A DNA stretch of 64,000 nucleotides from Thiomicrorhabdus lithotrophica (GCF_029201445.1 NZ_CP102381.1:744001-808000), one strand, 5' to 3'. Shown: positions 18,181-27,995, numbered from the stretch's first letter. The notes: a model not told the origin generated them from the letters alone. Program-made: numbers and translations.

Positions 18181-18212
18181 TATTTTCTTAAAATTCTAAT
18201 TTTAAGAAAATA
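18181..18212. repeat. Perfect 13-bp inverted repeat upstream of panD
   Basis: TATTTTCTTAAAA (18181-18193) and TTTTAAGAAAATA (18200-18212) form a perfect AT-only stem around TTCTAA. It covers the -35 zone of a minus-strand -10 element TATAAT (18176-18171) that would serve panD, so it could be an operator. Without a T tail it is a poor terminator. Confidence 0.55.
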
Positions 18213-18230
18213 ATGCATAAAGTCCATTTA

Positions 18231-18257
18231 ATAAAAACCCCACTGAAAGGTGGGGTT
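18231..18257 (-). terminator. Rho-independent terminator of ppc
   Basis: AACCCCAC (18236-18243) pairs with GTGGGGTT (18250-18257) around TGAAAG. On the minus strand it is followed by TTTTTAT. Confidence 0.85.
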
Positions 18258-18287
18258 GTAGATTAATTGCTTTGTATGGTAATTAAA

Positions 18288-21077
18288 TTAACCTGTGTTG
18301 CGCATTCCTGCAGCAATAGCGTTGATACTGTTAAGAAGAGGAGGTAACCACATATCTCGTTCCTCGTCAGTAGCCGTTTCTGATTTATAACGTTCAAGCA
18401 AAACAATTTGAATATTGTTTAATGGGACTAGATAAGGATTACGTCTTTTCAAAGATAGCGCTAAAGTTGGTGTTTCAGACATTAAATATTTATTACCCGT
18501 AATTTCTAAAATACGCTTTACAGAACGTCTATGTTCATCTGCAATCATGTTGTAAACTTTTTGGGCAACTTCTTGGTTTTGTCCTAGTTTGCTGTATTCT
18601 TCACCGATACTTAAGTCGGTTTTGAATAACGCCATTTGGATATTGCTAATTAGTGCTCTAAAGAAAGGCCAGTTTTCATGCATTTCTTTTAATTGTTCAT
18701 CACTATGTTGTTTAATCCAACTATCTAAGGCATAACCTGTTCCTTGCCAAGCTGGAAAGGTTAATCGAGCTTGAGCCCAGCCAAATATCCATGGAATGGC
18801 TCGGATTGATGATTTTGATAGGTTTCCTTTCTTACGATGAGAAGGTCGTGAACCAATATTTAATAAGCCAATTTCCGTGACAGGTGTCGCTTCATAGAAG
18901 AATTCAAAGAAGCCTTCAGTATGATCTGTAAGTTCACGGAAGTTGTACTCACTATCTTTTGCCAGTTTAGACATAGACTCAAGATATTCTGGCTTGTCTT
19001 CTGTGATTGTTTGTACAATACCTGTACTGGCTTTCATTAAGCCTGTAACACCCAGTGAGAGTTCATACATTGCTGTTTCAGAGTTACTGTATTTGTATGA
19101 TAGAACTTCACCTTGTTCGGTAAATTTAATTGAGCCTCTAACGGTACCAGTAGGTTGGGATAGAATGGCAAAATGAGTTGGGCCTCCACCGCGACCTACC
19201 GTACCACCGCGACCGTGGAATAAACGGCAGTCAACTTCGTGGGCATCGGCCAGCTTCATAATTTGTTGCTGAGCTTGGTACAGGCTCCATGCTGAAGAAA
19301 GATTACCACCGTCTTTAGCTGAATCAGAATAACCTAGCATGATTTCTTGTTCGTTACCTGATGCTTTAAGCAAGGCTTTATAGGTTGCGTTTTCAAATAA
19401 GGCTTCCGTTACTGGAACAATGTGCTCTAAATCTTCAATTGTTTCAAAAAGTGGAGCAATTTGAATATCACAGTAAGGTTCACCAGCGTTATAACCTGCC
19501 AGGCCTGCTTGGTGTGCTAAAAATAACACTTCCATTACATGGCTAGCTTCGTGTGTCATTGAAATAACATAGTTATTGAATGCTTTAGGGCTAATCTCTT
19601 TACGCATTTCACGAACGACATTGAAGACTTCAAGGACTTCTTTTGTCATGTCTTTCAGTGATAAGTGTTGCGTATCAATAATAGTTGCAGCAGCAACATG
19701 TTCAGCAAGTAAATCGAGTTTTTCAGATTCACTTAGACTGTTATAGTCAATACCAAGGTGGGAAAGTAGGTCTGCCACAGCATCGCTATGTACATTAGAC
19801 TCTTGACGAATGTCTAAGCGCATTAAGAAGAAGCCAAAAGTCTTAACAAGGCGAATTAAGTCTTGAAGTTCTTCGTTAGCTACGTTCTCATCACCATGGT
19901 TACATAGAGAGCTATAAATCAATTCTAAATCTTCAAGCAATTCATCTTCAGATTGATACGCAAAAGGGCTTTTGTCAACAGGGGAGTCATCTAACCATGC
20001 TTCAATATATTTAAGGTTTTCCTTTAAACGGCCTTCCATTAGGTATAAGAAACGGCGATATGGTTCGTCTTTAAAGCGGTCCGAACGCTTCTTAAATACA
20101 GCTTTAATTAAGTCCGTATCTACGATCATAGCGCGATTAATAATCTCTTTTGAGATGTCGCAAAGATGACGTGAATGAGTTAGTTTTGAACTTAAGTCAA
20201 AAATACGTTTTTGATATTCGTAAATTGCCGCACGACTTTGTAATAAAAGCGCTCTAACGGTTGTGTCGTGAGTGACAAAAGGGTTTCCATCACGATCTCC
20301 ACCAATCCAAGAACCAAAGGTCAAGAAGTTAGGTGTTTCAATTTTGTCATCAGGATAATGTTTGGCTAAGGCGCGTTCCATGTAGTTATAAACAACAGGT
20401 ACGGCATCAAATAATGATTTACGGAAGTAATAGATACCGTTACGAATTTCATCTTCTACAGTCGGTTTGTGACGACGAACTTCATCCGTCTGCCAAAGAA
20501 CTTGAATTTGAGATTCTAGTTGCTGGTATAACGATTCTTTGACGTATTCGTTGTTGTAGGTGTCGGCTTCGTTGAGTGTTCCAATATCCAAGAAGATTCT
20601 TCTTAAGTTATCCATAACTGAACGTCGTTTTGATTCAGTAGGATGCGCCGTAAAAACTGGAATGTAGTGAAGTTTGTTTAACAATTCTTGAACCTGAGAA
20701 GCATCCATTCCTTGTTCTTTAAACTCACCAACAGTATTTAGCACTGAGCCAGTCCATAAAGGACCATCTGATTTTAACTGACTTTGTCTTTCGTAATAAT
20801 GGTGTTCTTCTTCAGCAAGGTTTACAAGGCTGAAATATAGGTTGAAGGCACGAATAATAAGGTTTAATTCATCAGAGTTTCTAGATTCAATGAAAGCCTT
20901 AAGTTCTTGGCGCAATTCTGGATCATCTTCTTTTTGAAGTTTGATATAACCTTTACGAAGCTTTTCAATAGCACTATAGGTGTCTTCACCTACTTGCGAA
21001 GTGATGACTTTTCCTAAGATATTTCCTAATAGTTTTACGCGCGCTCTTAACTGCTTATCACGATTTTCAGCTGCCAT
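18288..21077 (-). CDS. ppc: Phosphoenolpyruvate carboxylase
   Basis: PEPC adds bicarbonate to phosphoenolpyruvate to give oxaloacetate, the anaplerotic entry to the citric acid cycle. The 929-residue protein has VFTAHPTESKRRSV near residues 143-156 (catalytic His), FHGRGGTVGRGGGP near 622-635 (substrate loop), GYSDSAKDGG near 584-593, and the C-terminal RNTG common to bacterial PEPC. In an autotroph lacking a full cycle this would be the main source of C4 acids; that metabolic reading is inference. It is monocistronic, with its own terminator. Confidence 0.97.
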   Translation of the reverse strand: MAAENRDKQLRARVKLLGNILGKVITSQVGEDTYSAIEKLRKGYIKLQKEDDPELRQELKAFIESRNSDELNLIIRAFNLYFSLVNLAEEEHHYYERQSQLKSDGPLWTGSVLNTVGEFKEQGMDASQVQELLNKLHYIPVFTAHPTESKRRSVMDNLRRIFLDIGTLNEADTYNNEYVKESLYQQLESQIQVLWQTDEVRRHKPTVEDEIRNGIYYFRKSLFDAVPVVYNYMERALAKHYPDDKIETPNFLTFGSWIGGDRDGNPFVTHDTTVRALLLQSRAAIYEYQKRIFDLSSKLTHSRHLCDISKEIINRAMIVDTDLIKAVFKKRSDRFKDEPYRRFLYLMEGRLKENLKYIEAWLDDSPVDKSPFAYQSEDELLEDLELIYSSLCNHGDENVANEELQDLIRLVKTFGFFLMRLDIRQESNVHSDAVADLLSHLGIDYNSLSESEKLDLLAEHVAAATIIDTQHLSLKDMTKEVLEVFNVVREMRKEISPKAFNNYVISMTHEASHVMEVLFLAHQAGLAGYNAGEPYCDIQIAPLFETIEDLEHIVPVTEALFENATYKALLKASGNEQEIMLGYSDSAKDGGNLSSAWSLYQAQQQIMKLADAHEVDCRLFHGRGGTVGRGGGPTHFAILSQPTGTVRGSIKFTEQGEVLSYKYSNSETAMYELSLGVTGLMKASTGIVQTITEDKPEYLESMSKLAKDSEYNFRELTDHTEGFFEFFYEATPVTEIGLLNIGSRPSHRKKGNLSKSSIRAIPWIFGWAQARLTFPAWQGTGYALDSWIKQHSDEQLKEMHENWPFFRALISNIQMALFKTDLSIGEEYSKLGQNQEVAQKVYNMIADEHRRSVKRILEITGNKYLMSETPTLALSLKRRNPYLVPLNNIQIVLLERYKSETATDEERDMWLPPLLNSINAIAAGMRNTG

Positions 21078-21226
21078 TTTTACTCTCAGTTTTTCTAAAC
21101 AAAATTAGCAACTATTATATCAGAAATTCCTGATTAGTTGAGTTAACAAAGGGGATTAAGTGTTAACAAATGACGGTTAGAGAAGATTGGTTAATGAATG
21201 GGTTAAATAATTTACTGAAGTTAATA

Positions 21227-21252
21227 AAAAAGCCCTCTAAAAGAGGGCTTTA
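21227..21252 (-). terminator. Rho-independent terminator of ppa
   Basis: AAAGCCCTCT (21229-21238) pairs with AGAGGGCTTT (21242-21251) around AAA, followed on the minus strand by a T run. Confidence 0.85.
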
Positions 21253-21284
21253 GTAACGAGGATAATAGTCTTTTAAATTAGGTT

Positions 21285-21812
21285 CTATTTCGCTTCGTAG
21301 GCTTTAACACCGTTTAGGATTTCTTGACGTGCAGCTTCAACATCACCCCATCCATCAACTTTAACCCATTTACCTGGTTCTAGATCTTTATAGTGGCTGA
21401 AGAAATGCTCTACTTGTTCTTTTAACAGAGGGATGTCTTCTACTTTTTCAATTTTTGAATAGATAGGTGATAGTTTATCAACAGGTACTGCGATAACTTT
21501 AGCGTCTTCACCACCGTCATCAGTCATATTGAAGATGCCGATAGGACGACAACGAATAACTGAACCAACTAGTAATGGATGTGGTGTGACTACTAGTACA
21601 TCAACTGGATCGCCATCATCAGATAATGTGTCGTTAATGTAACCGTAGTTTGCTGGGTATGCCATTGTTGCACCCTGAAGACGGTCAACCCATACTAAGT
21701 CCGTATCTTTGTCTACTTCATATTTAACTGGCGCTGCAAAAGCTGGAATTTCGATAATAACGTTTACGTCATTTGGTACGTCTTTACCTGCTGGAACTGC
21801 TGAATATCCCAT
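21285..21812 (-). CDS. ppa: Inorganic pyrophosphatase (family I)
   Basis: Soluble magnesium-dependent PPase that hydrolyses pyrophosphate from biosynthetic reactions. The 175-residue protein has the family signature [10 protein letters not shown] (about residues 66-75) with its three catalytic aspartates, ANYGYINDT before it, and [17 protein letters not shown] near the C-terminus. Length and motifs match E. coli Ppa. It is transcribed alone between ppc and fbp, with terminators on both sides. AAGGAAAAT on the minus strand precedes the ATG. Confidence 0.97.
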   Translation of the reverse strand: MGYSAVPAGKDVPNDVNVIIEIPAFAAPVKYEVDKDTDLVWVDRLQGATMAYPANYGYINDTLSDDGDPVDVLVVTPHPLLVGSVIRCRPIGIFNMTDDGGEDAKVIAVPVDKLSPIYSKIEKVEDIPLLKEQVEHFFSHYKDLEPGKWVKVDGWGDVEAARQEILNGVKAYEAK

Positions 21813-21870
21813 TTTATTTTCCTTATTAATTCTTTAAATCAAATTTAATTATAATCTTTGTAAAACCAAA

Positions 21871-21891
21871 ACACCCGCTTAGAGCGGGTGC
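21871..21891 (-). terminator. Terminator of fbp
   Basis: CACCCGCT (21872-21879) pairs with AGCGGGTG (21883-21890) around TAG. On the minus strand the tail is TGTTTTGG, only moderately T-rich. Confidence 0.7.
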
Positions 21892-21916
21892 TTATATTGT
21901 TCAAGATATGAACGAA

Positions 21917-22885
21917 TTACTTGTGGTATGCAACCACTTTAGCCACTTCGTTTTTAGATCCTAAAACAACTGGAACGCGGTCATGGATACCTTCAGGCTG
22001 AACATCCATAATGTCCATACGACCAGTAGAAGATGCACCACCAGCTTGTTCAACAATCATTGACATTGGGTTACCTTCGTACATTAGACGAAGTTTACCA
22101 GCTTTTGACGGATCACGGCTATCGTAAGGGTACATGAAGATACCACCACGGATAAGGATACGGTGAACTTCAGCAACCATAGATGCAACCCAGCGCATGT
22201 TGTAGCGCTTACCTAGAGGACCTTCTTCACCTTGTAGGCAGTCATCAATATACTGCTTCATTTCTGGTTCCCAGAAACGCTGGTTAGACATATTAATAGC
22301 AAATTCAGCTGTGTCTTCAGGAATCTGTAAAGCTTCTTTAGTTAAAACGAACTCACCAATGTTTGTATCTAGAGTGAATAAGTTAACGCCTTTACCAGTA
22401 GTCATTACTAATAACGAAGATGGTCCGTAAAGAACGTAACCAGCAGCTACTTGCTTACGACCAGTCTGTAAGAATACTTCTTGATTGTCGCCAGCTGTGT
22501 CGTCTTGAGCCTCTAAAACTGAGAAGATTGTACCAACAGAAAGGTTAACATCGATGTTTGAAGAACCATCTAGTGGATCAAAAGTAACAAGGTATTTACC
22601 GTCAGAGTTAGCTGCGATAGTGTAATCTTCTTCTTCAGAACCAACACCACGTACATATGGGTTCGCAACTAAGATGTCTTTTAGAAGGTCGTTAGAGATA
22701 ACATCTAACATTTTTTGAGTTTCACCTTGAACGTTTTCGTCTTCAGTTGCACCTAAGATACCAGCTAGCTCACCTTGACTTAATTTGTATGCGATGTCTT
22801 TACATGCAACCATTACGTCTTTAATAACTAGTTCTAGTTCAGCATTAACACCATCAGCGGCAAGTACTTGATCTAATCTTTTCAT
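21917..22885 (-). CDS. fbp: Class I fructose-1,6-bisphosphatase
   Basis: FBPase removes the 1-phosphate of fructose-1,6-bisphosphate in gluconeogenesis and in the Calvin cycle. The 322-residue protein carries VTFDPLDGSSNIDVNLSVGTIFSV near residues 104-127, the catalytic metal-binding core. MRWVASMVAEVHRIL and GGIFMYPYDSRDPSKAGKLRLMYE, the sugar-phosphate site, lie near 229-265. GSEEED near 87-92 supplies further metal ligands. No Calvin-cycle operon is present in this window, so the autotrophic role rests on context elsewhere. Confidence 0.97.
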   Translation of the reverse strand: MKRLDQVLAADGVNAELELVIKDVMVACKDIAYKLSQGELAGILGATEDENVQGETQKMLDVISNDLLKDILVANPYVRGVGSEEEDYTIAANSDGKYLVTFDPLDGSSNIDVNLSVGTIFSVLEAQDDTAGDNQEVFLQTGRKQVAAGYVLYGPSSLLVMTTGKGVNLFTLDTNIGEFVLTKEALQIPEDTAEFAINMSNQRFWEPEMKQYIDDCLQGEEGPLGKRYNMRWVASMVAEVHRILIRGGIFMYPYDSRDPSKAGKLRLMYEGNPMSMIVEQAGGASSTGRMDIMDVQPEGIHDRVPVVLGSKNEVAKVVAYHK

Positions 22886-23199
22886 CGAGGTTCTCTCTGT
22901 TTTTAAATTGAAATTGTAAACTTTTCAATTCTAACATTTTGTTAGTGGATATATCAATTGAATATCGCCATAGAAGTTTTGTAACAATTCTTATTTATTT
23001 GGATTGTTAGGGTTGGGTGTTTGCTGATTTATCCGATAATAGCAGTCATGAAGGTTTTGCGTTACTGTTGTACAATATGCGCCAATCTATTAAAAGTAGT
23101 ATTGATATTTTCGGCGGATTTTATCTGCTGGAAATGACTAAAGAGTAACCAGGCCTGGTTACTTTATTGAAATACTTAAATTGTCTAAAAGAGTTTGAA
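22886..23199. other. 314-bp divergent region between fbp and thiI
   Basis: Contains the promoter regions of two divergent genes, but I could not fix -35/-10 pairs with confidence. The only clear element is the ACCAGGCCTGGT copy at 23148. No coding potential; the short upstream extension of thiI from TTG 23167 is not thought to be translated. Confidence 0.5.
23144..23163. repeat. Iterated palindrome, extended to 20 bp (copy 4)
   Basis: The exact ACCAGGCCTGGT core (23148-23159) is extended symmetrically to a perfect 20-bp palindrome AGTAACCAGG/CCTGGTTACT, 37 bp before the thiI start. Confidence 0.9.
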
Positions 23200-24636
23200 A
23201 TGAAATTTATTGTTAAATTATTCCCAGAAATCATGATTAAGGGTGGTCCTGTTAAAAAACGCATGATCAATATGCTAAATGAAAATTTGCGTACCTTACT
23301 CTTTAGGATTGATGATTCTATAGAAATTAAGCGGTTTTTTGACAAAATTGAAGTTCAAACTAAAGACGAATTTACTGATTCTGTGCGTAAAGTGCTTCAA
23401 CAAACACCTGGAATTGAACAATATTTGGAAGTTGTTCAGTATGAAACGGGAGACGATTTAGAGGCTATTGCTGAAAAAGTTGCTGAACACAACTTGAATC
23501 TGATTAATGGAAAAACATTTGTTGTTAGAGCTAAACGTAATGGCGAACACCAGGTAACTTCATCGGAAATAGAAAGATTTGTCGGGTCTTATATGTATAA
23601 GCATGGGGAGTCAGCTGGAGTTGATTTACGCAACCCTGAAGTGAAGGTTGAATTCGAACTGATTCAAAATACTTTAAATGTCATTACAAAACGTCAATCA
23701 GGCCTGGGTGGTTTTCCGATTGGGATGCAGGGGGATGTGCTTTCTTTGATGTCAGGTGGATTTGACTCAACTGTAGCGAGTTATCTCACCATGAAGCGTG
23801 GTATCAAAACACATTTTATCTTTTTCAATCTGGGAGGGGCTGCACATGAAGTTGGGGTAAAGCAGGTCGCTCTTTATTTGTGGAGTCAGTTTGGAGCTTC
23901 TCACCGAGTGCAGTTTATTTCGGTGCCGTTTGAAGAAGTGGTAGAAGAAATTTTTAGATCGACCCATGAAAGCTATATGGGCGTTACATTAAAGCGTCTA
24001 ATGATTATGGCATCTGAAAAAATCGCGGAGGTAATGGGAATAGACGCTCTAGTTACAGGTGAAAGTGTGGCGCAAGTGAGTAGTCAAACTTTACGTAATT
24101 TGGCCATTATTGACGAGGTTTCAAATAAGCTTATTCTGAGACCTTTGGCAACGATGAATAAGCCTGAAATTGTCAAAATTGCCGATAAGATTGGTACCCG
24201 TGAGTTTGCTGAAAACATGCCTGAATATTGTGGTGTTATCTCTAAAAACCCAGTAACAAATGGCTCGTTTAGTCGTATGGCAAAAGAGGCTAGTCGTTTT
24301 GATTATGATGTTCTGGAGAAAGCTGTAGAACAATCGATAACGATTCCTGTAGATAAAATCATTGAAGATGTTAATACCACAGCGCCTGTAGAGGTGGTAA
24401 ATACTCCAGATGGCGCTATTGTGATTGATATTCGTAGAGAATCTGAAGCATCACATGCTCCATTAGATATTGAAAATGTGAATATTCCATTTAATGAGCT
24501 CAATAGAACGTATAAAAAATTAGATCAGTCTCAGCAATATTTGTTGTATTGTGAGAAAGGTGTGATGAGTCAGCTACACGCTCAATATTTAAGAGATGCT
24601 GGCTTTGAAAATATTAGGGTTTATCGTCCAAAATAA
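23200..24636 (+). CDS. thiI: tRNA 4-thiouridine synthase ThiI with rhodanese domain
   Basis: ThiI transfers sulfur to U8 of tRNAs and, in many bacteria, to ThiS for thiamine synthesis. I place the start at ATG 23200 (MKFIVKLFPEIMIKGG), which aligns with the E. coli start and has AGAG upstream. An in-frame TTG at 23167 would add 11 residues with no support. Domains of the 478-residue protein: a THUMP region (about 60-165), the PP-loop SLMSGGFDSTVASY (about 180-193), YCGVISK near 342, and a C-terminal rhodanese domain with the persulfide cysteine in LLYCEKGVMS. Confidence 0.95.
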   Translation: MKFIVKLFPEIMIKGGPVKKRMINMLNENLRTLLFRIDDSIEIKRFFDKIEVQTKDEFTDSVRKVLQQTPGIEQYLEVVQYETGDDLEAIAEKVAEHNLNLINGKTFVVRAKRNGEHQVTSSEIERFVGSYMYKHGESAGVDLRNPEVKVEFELIQNTLNVITKRQSGLGGFPIGMQGDVLSLMSGGFDSTVASYLTMKRGIKTHFIFFNLGGAAHEVGVKQVALYLWSQFGASHRVQFISVPFEEVVEEIFRSTHESYMGVTLKRLMIMASEKIAEVMGIDALVTGESVAQVSSQTLRNLAIIDEVSNKLILRPLATMNKPEIVKIADKIGTREFAENMPEYCGVISKNPVTNGSFSRMAKEASRFDYDVLEKAVEQSITIPVDKIIEDVNTTAPVEVVNTPDGAIVIDIRRESEASHAPLDIENVNIPFNELNRTYKKLDQSQQYLLYCEKGVMSQLHAQYLRDAGFENIRVYRPK

Positions 24637-24653
24637 AGACGGGTTTAGTTTTT

Positions 24654-26168
24654 TTAATTATTGAGTTGCGACAAAATGTCTTCTTTATAAGCATCTATTT
24701 TTTGTTCTTTTAAGTGATGCTTTTTCTCCGCTAATTCTTTAGATAGTTTTAGCGCTATTTTGGTCTTTTGAATTTTGGTGACATAGTTCACGGTTTCTTG
24801 ACCAATTTCTTGTCTAGCCATAACTTCTACATTGTAGTGCCATTTATGAGGGTCTAAACCTCTTGCTTCTGCCATGCGTTGAAGTTTACGAATACGTCCT
24901 GGTCCAGCGTTATATGCCGCAAGCGTAAAGTTGATACGGTCTTCTTCCGAATATTCTGGTTTAGTGAAGTAAAAGTCTCTTATAAAAGCAAGATACTTTA
25001 TCCCCGCTAAAATATTGGTTTCCAGATCGTAGATGTTTGGAATGTTTACAATTTTTGACTTTGCTGTTGAGGGTTTAATTTGCATTATTCCGACTGCGTT
25101 TGCCCGGCTGACCAGGTTTTGTTTAAAGCCAGACTCTTGATAGGCTTGTGAGGCAATCAAGTACCAATCAAAATCAAAAAACTCTGAATATTTTTCAAAA
25201 TAATATTGTAAGCATGGTGTGTCATTTAGTGCATTTAATGAAAGTGGCTGCTTAATCCAAAAAGGATTTTTGAAATACTTTTTATAGAGGCTGTTGCCTA
25301 ATAATCTACCAGGTTTAGCATATTTTTTTATAAAGCGGTTTAGTGTGCTTTTTAGTTCTGGTAAGTTTTGATTAATAGCCCATGCGATTTTTCCACCGTG
25401 ATGAAAAATAAAGTTTTTCTGTAAGCGAATTTTTGGAAATGTGTTTTGGTAAATTTCTGCAATGTGGCTATCTACAACGGTGTAATCAAACAGCCCAGCA
25501 TTGACCATTTCTAATAGGTCTTCAGATTCAAGTAATGGGTCTGCCTTAACGATTTCAATTGCTGGCAGTCCAAGTCTTCCTAAGGCTTGGTTGGCTTGTT
25601 CAAGATGAATGATGTAGCTACTGTTTGATACCACGATAATCTGTTGTCCAGATAGCTCCTGTAGGCTTTTTGGAGGGGGGGTATTCTTATTAGATATTAA
25701 AATTTCTTTGATATCGGTAATGTAAGGCTCTGTGAAGTCTATGAGGGCCGCTCGTTCAGGGGTAATGGTTAATCCAGAAGCCGCAATGTCACCGAGGCCT
25801 GCTTTTAAATCAGAGATAAGTCTTTCAAAGGGACGGGCTAAAAAGACAATGTGGGTTTTATAGCGTTTTTTTCTAGGGCCACGATTTATATACTTTTCAA
25901 ATTCTTTCATTAAATCGTGCTCAATACCTCTGTCGCCACGAGTAGTATGAAAAAAATTAGTTCGATTGTAGCTGACCAGTACTCTAAGGATACGCCGTTC
26001 TTTAATTTCTTTGAAGTCACCAATAAAAGATTGATTAATACGCTCGCTAATTGTCTCAGCTTGGGTATTGGCTAATACCGAATGGCTAGCAAGCATTAAC
26101 AGGACAAGCAGTGCACTGGATATTGAAGCTGCCTTTATAAGTAGTAAAGCCGACTTGTTCAAAAGCAT
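24654..26168 (-). CDS. MltF-like membrane-bound lytic transglycosylase with solute-binding domain
   Basis: A 504-residue envelope protein. Residues 1-34 are a signal peptide (ending VLANTQA). Residues about 55-300 are an SBP-bac-3-like domain (LRVLVSYNRTNFFH, GDIAASGLTITPERA), and 315-450 a soluble-lytic-transglycosylase domain. The catalytic Glu is in AYQESGF, followed by NAVGIMQIKPSTA and NFTLAAYNAGPGRIRK. This two-domain layout is that of MltF, which cleaves peptidoglycan and whose N-terminal domain senses muropeptides. A coiled, lysine-rich tail ends the protein. It is convergent with thiI (17 bp apart) without an evident terminator. The symbol is withheld because several MltF-like paralogues exist in this group. 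Confidence 0.85.
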   Translation of the reverse strand: MLLNKSALLLIKAASISSALLVLLMLASHSVLANTQAETISERINQSFIGDFKEIKERRILRVLVSYNRTNFFHTTRGDRGIEHDLMKEFEKYINRGPRKKRYKTHIVFLARPFERLISDLKAGLGDIAASGLTITPERAALIDFTEPYITDIKEILISNKNTPPPKSLQELSGQQIIVVSNSSYIIHLEQANQALGRLGLPAIEIVKADPLLESEDLLEMVNAGLFDYTVVDSHIAEIYQNTFPKIRLQKNFIFHHGGKIAWAINQNLPELKSTLNRFIKKYAKPGRLLGNSLYKKYFKNPFWIKQPLSLNALNDTPCLQYYFEKYSEFFDFDWYLIASQAYQESGFKQNLVSRANAVGIMQIKPSTAKSKIVNIPNIYDLETNILAGIKYLAFIRDFYFTKPEYSEEDRINFTLAAYNAGPGRIRKLQRMAEARGLDPHKWHYNVEVMARQEIGQETVNYVTKIQKTKIALKLSKELAEKKHHLKEQKIDAYKEDILSQLNN

Positions 26169-26504
26169 GTCCTGTTGGAGTTAAGTCATCTTATTCTAGT
26201 GGAGTTACGGGGGGAATAAAACCCAAATTTTCATCGCATATTGATTAGCTTGGTTTTGTTGTAACTTTTATGGGGATTGTGGTTTTTTAACGACTGTTTT
26301 TGAGAGTAAGTCTGTAGTTGAATCTCTACTTAATGATATGAATTAACTTTTAAGTGAAATTTGTTCTATTTTTCAGTTAATTAAATTCTATGTACCTTGT
26401 AACAGGGGTACAATTTTTAAATAAAGAATGTTTGATATAAATCTAATTTTTGATCTAGCGTTTAGTAACATTTGATATGACAAAACCAATATTTGGAGAG
26501 AATG
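26169..26504. other. 336-bp divergent promoter region
   Basis: Non-coding, AT-rich spacer between the MltF-like gene and the flavoprotein gene. The only structure I see is a nested inverted repeat near 26392-26413: GTACC/GGTAC, with TTGTA/TACAA offset inside it. It lies about 90 bp before the flavoprotein start and could be an operator. No obvious -35/-10 pair. Confidence 0.4.
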
Positions 26505-27917
26505 ATGCGAACAGTAAAATATGCCATTTTAGGTGCAGGGACATCTGGTTTAACTGCGATGGGAGTGATTCGTAAACAAACTGATGATTTTGTCATAATC
26601 AATGGTGGGGCCTTAGGAACAACTTGTGCAAGGGTTGGTTGTATGCCTTCAAAAGCGATGATTCAGTCTGCAAATCTTTATCATAAACGTCATATGTTAA
26701 GTGAGTTTGGTTTAAGTGGTGCTGAAAAGTTAGATATTGACACGCAAAAAGTGCTTGAAAGAGTAAGGCGTTTAAGAGATCGTTTTACAAAAGGCGTTCA
26801 GTCTGGCTCAACCGATACATTGACGGAAGACCAGTTCATAAATGGTTATGCAAAATTTGTTGGTCCTAATACTCTTGAAGTAAACGGAGAGGTAATTCAA
26901 GCAGAAAGGGTGATTATTGCAACAGGTTCCAGGCCAGTCGTTCCCGAGCCTTGGAAGGCACTTGGAGACAAGCTGGTAACGAGTGATGAAATTTTTGAAT
27001 TAACAGAGTTGCCAAAGCGCATTGCGGTGGTCGGTTTGGGTATTATCGGTTTAGAGCTAGGTCAGGCATTATCAAGACTTGGTGTTGAGGTCGTTGGATT
27101 TGAGATGCTGAAAAGCGTAGGGGGGCTTTCGGCTCCAGTAGCAATTGATAAGGCTATTGAATTGTTCTCGAAAGATTTTCCAATACATTTGGGTGCCGCA
27201 GCACAGTTAGAAAACACTGACAAAGGTGTTTTGGTTAAGCTAGAAAATGAATCATTTGAAGTTGATATGGTTCTTGCTTCTCTTGGAAGACGTCCAAATA
27301 TAGACTTGCTTCAATTAGAGAAAGCGGGGGTTGTTCTAAATGAAAGAGGAATGCCTTCATTTAATATTAATACTATGCAAATAGAGGATAAACCGTTATT
27401 TATTGCAGGGGATGTTAATACCTATAGACCTATACTTCATGAAGCAAGCCATGAAGGAAAAATTGCCGTACTCAATGCTATTTCTTATCCGCAAGTAAAA
27501 GGATATGAAAGAAAAACGCCTTTAGGTATTGCTTTTACAGACCCTGATATTGGATTTTTTGGGGTGAGTTATCGTGATTTGGATTTATCTAGTTCAAAGG
27601 TTGTAGACTTTAATCTAGAAAGGAATAACGGTAGAGCCATTGTTATGGCAGAAGATTATGGCGTTATTTGTTTGTTTGGGGATAAAGAGACACGTCGTTT
27701 AATTGGCGGTGAGATAGTTATGCCGCATGCAGAGCATTTTACGCATTTGCTTGCTTGGGCAGTAGAACAAGACATGACATTGTTGGAATTAATTAAAATG
27801 CCTTTCTATCACCCCGTGTTGGAAGAGGCGATTCAGTCGGCACTTTATAAGCTATATATTGCTCTATATTCTGAAGAAGAAAGAGGAATGGAAGCAGAGT
27901 TAACAGTAATAAAATAA
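26505..27917 (+). CDS. Dihydrolipoamide dehydrogenase-like pyridine nucleotide-disulfide oxidoreductase
   Basis: A 470-residue FAD-dependent disulfide oxidoreductase. It has an N-terminal FAD motif GAGTSG (residues 10-15) and the redox-active pair in GTTCARVGCMPSKAMI (C-x4-C, about 42-47). An NAD motif GLGIIGLELGQALSRLG lies near 180-196, FAD-binding FIAGDVNTYRP near 304-314, and the C-terminal HP-x-x-E base in FYHPVLEEA. The start is chosen at ATG 26505 because GGAG sits six bases before it; ATG 26502 is also possible. No lipoyl or E1/E2 gene is adjacent, so its partner is unknown. It could serve 2-oxoacid dehydrogenases, glycine cleavage or a lipoate-dependent sulfur pathway. Confidence 0.85.
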   Translation: MRTVKYAILGAGTSGLTAMGVIRKQTDDFVIINGGALGTTCARVGCMPSKAMIQSANLYHKRHMLSEFGLSGAEKLDIDTQKVLERVRRLRDRFTKGVQSGSTDTLTEDQFINGYAKFVGPNTLEVNGEVIQAERVIIATGSRPVVPEPWKALGDKLVTSDEIFELTELPKRIAVVGLGIIGLELGQALSRLGVEVVGFEMLKSVGGLSAPVAIDKAIELFSKDFPIHLGAAAQLENTDKGVLVKLENESFEVDMVLASLGRRPNIDLLQLEKAGVVLNERGMPSFNINTMQIEDKPLFIAGDVNTYRPILHEASHEGKIAVLNAISYPQVKGYERKTPLGIAFTDPDIGFFGVSYRDLDLSSSKVVDFNLERNNGRAIVMAEDYGVICLFGDKETRRLIGGEIVMPHAEHFTHLLAWAVEQDMTLLELIKMPFYHPVLEEAIQSALYKLYIALYSEEERGMEAELTVIK

Positions 27918-27995
27918 TTCGCTAACTATTTGTTATAATAGCGCCAATTTTTCAATATAACGCGCTGAAATTTATCACTTAGTGGAGTTTTTTAA

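Noticed and set aside
23167-23199. Upstream TTG start extending ThiI by 11 residues
   Set aside because: The ATG at 23200 aligns with known ThiI N-termini and has a better ribosome binding site.
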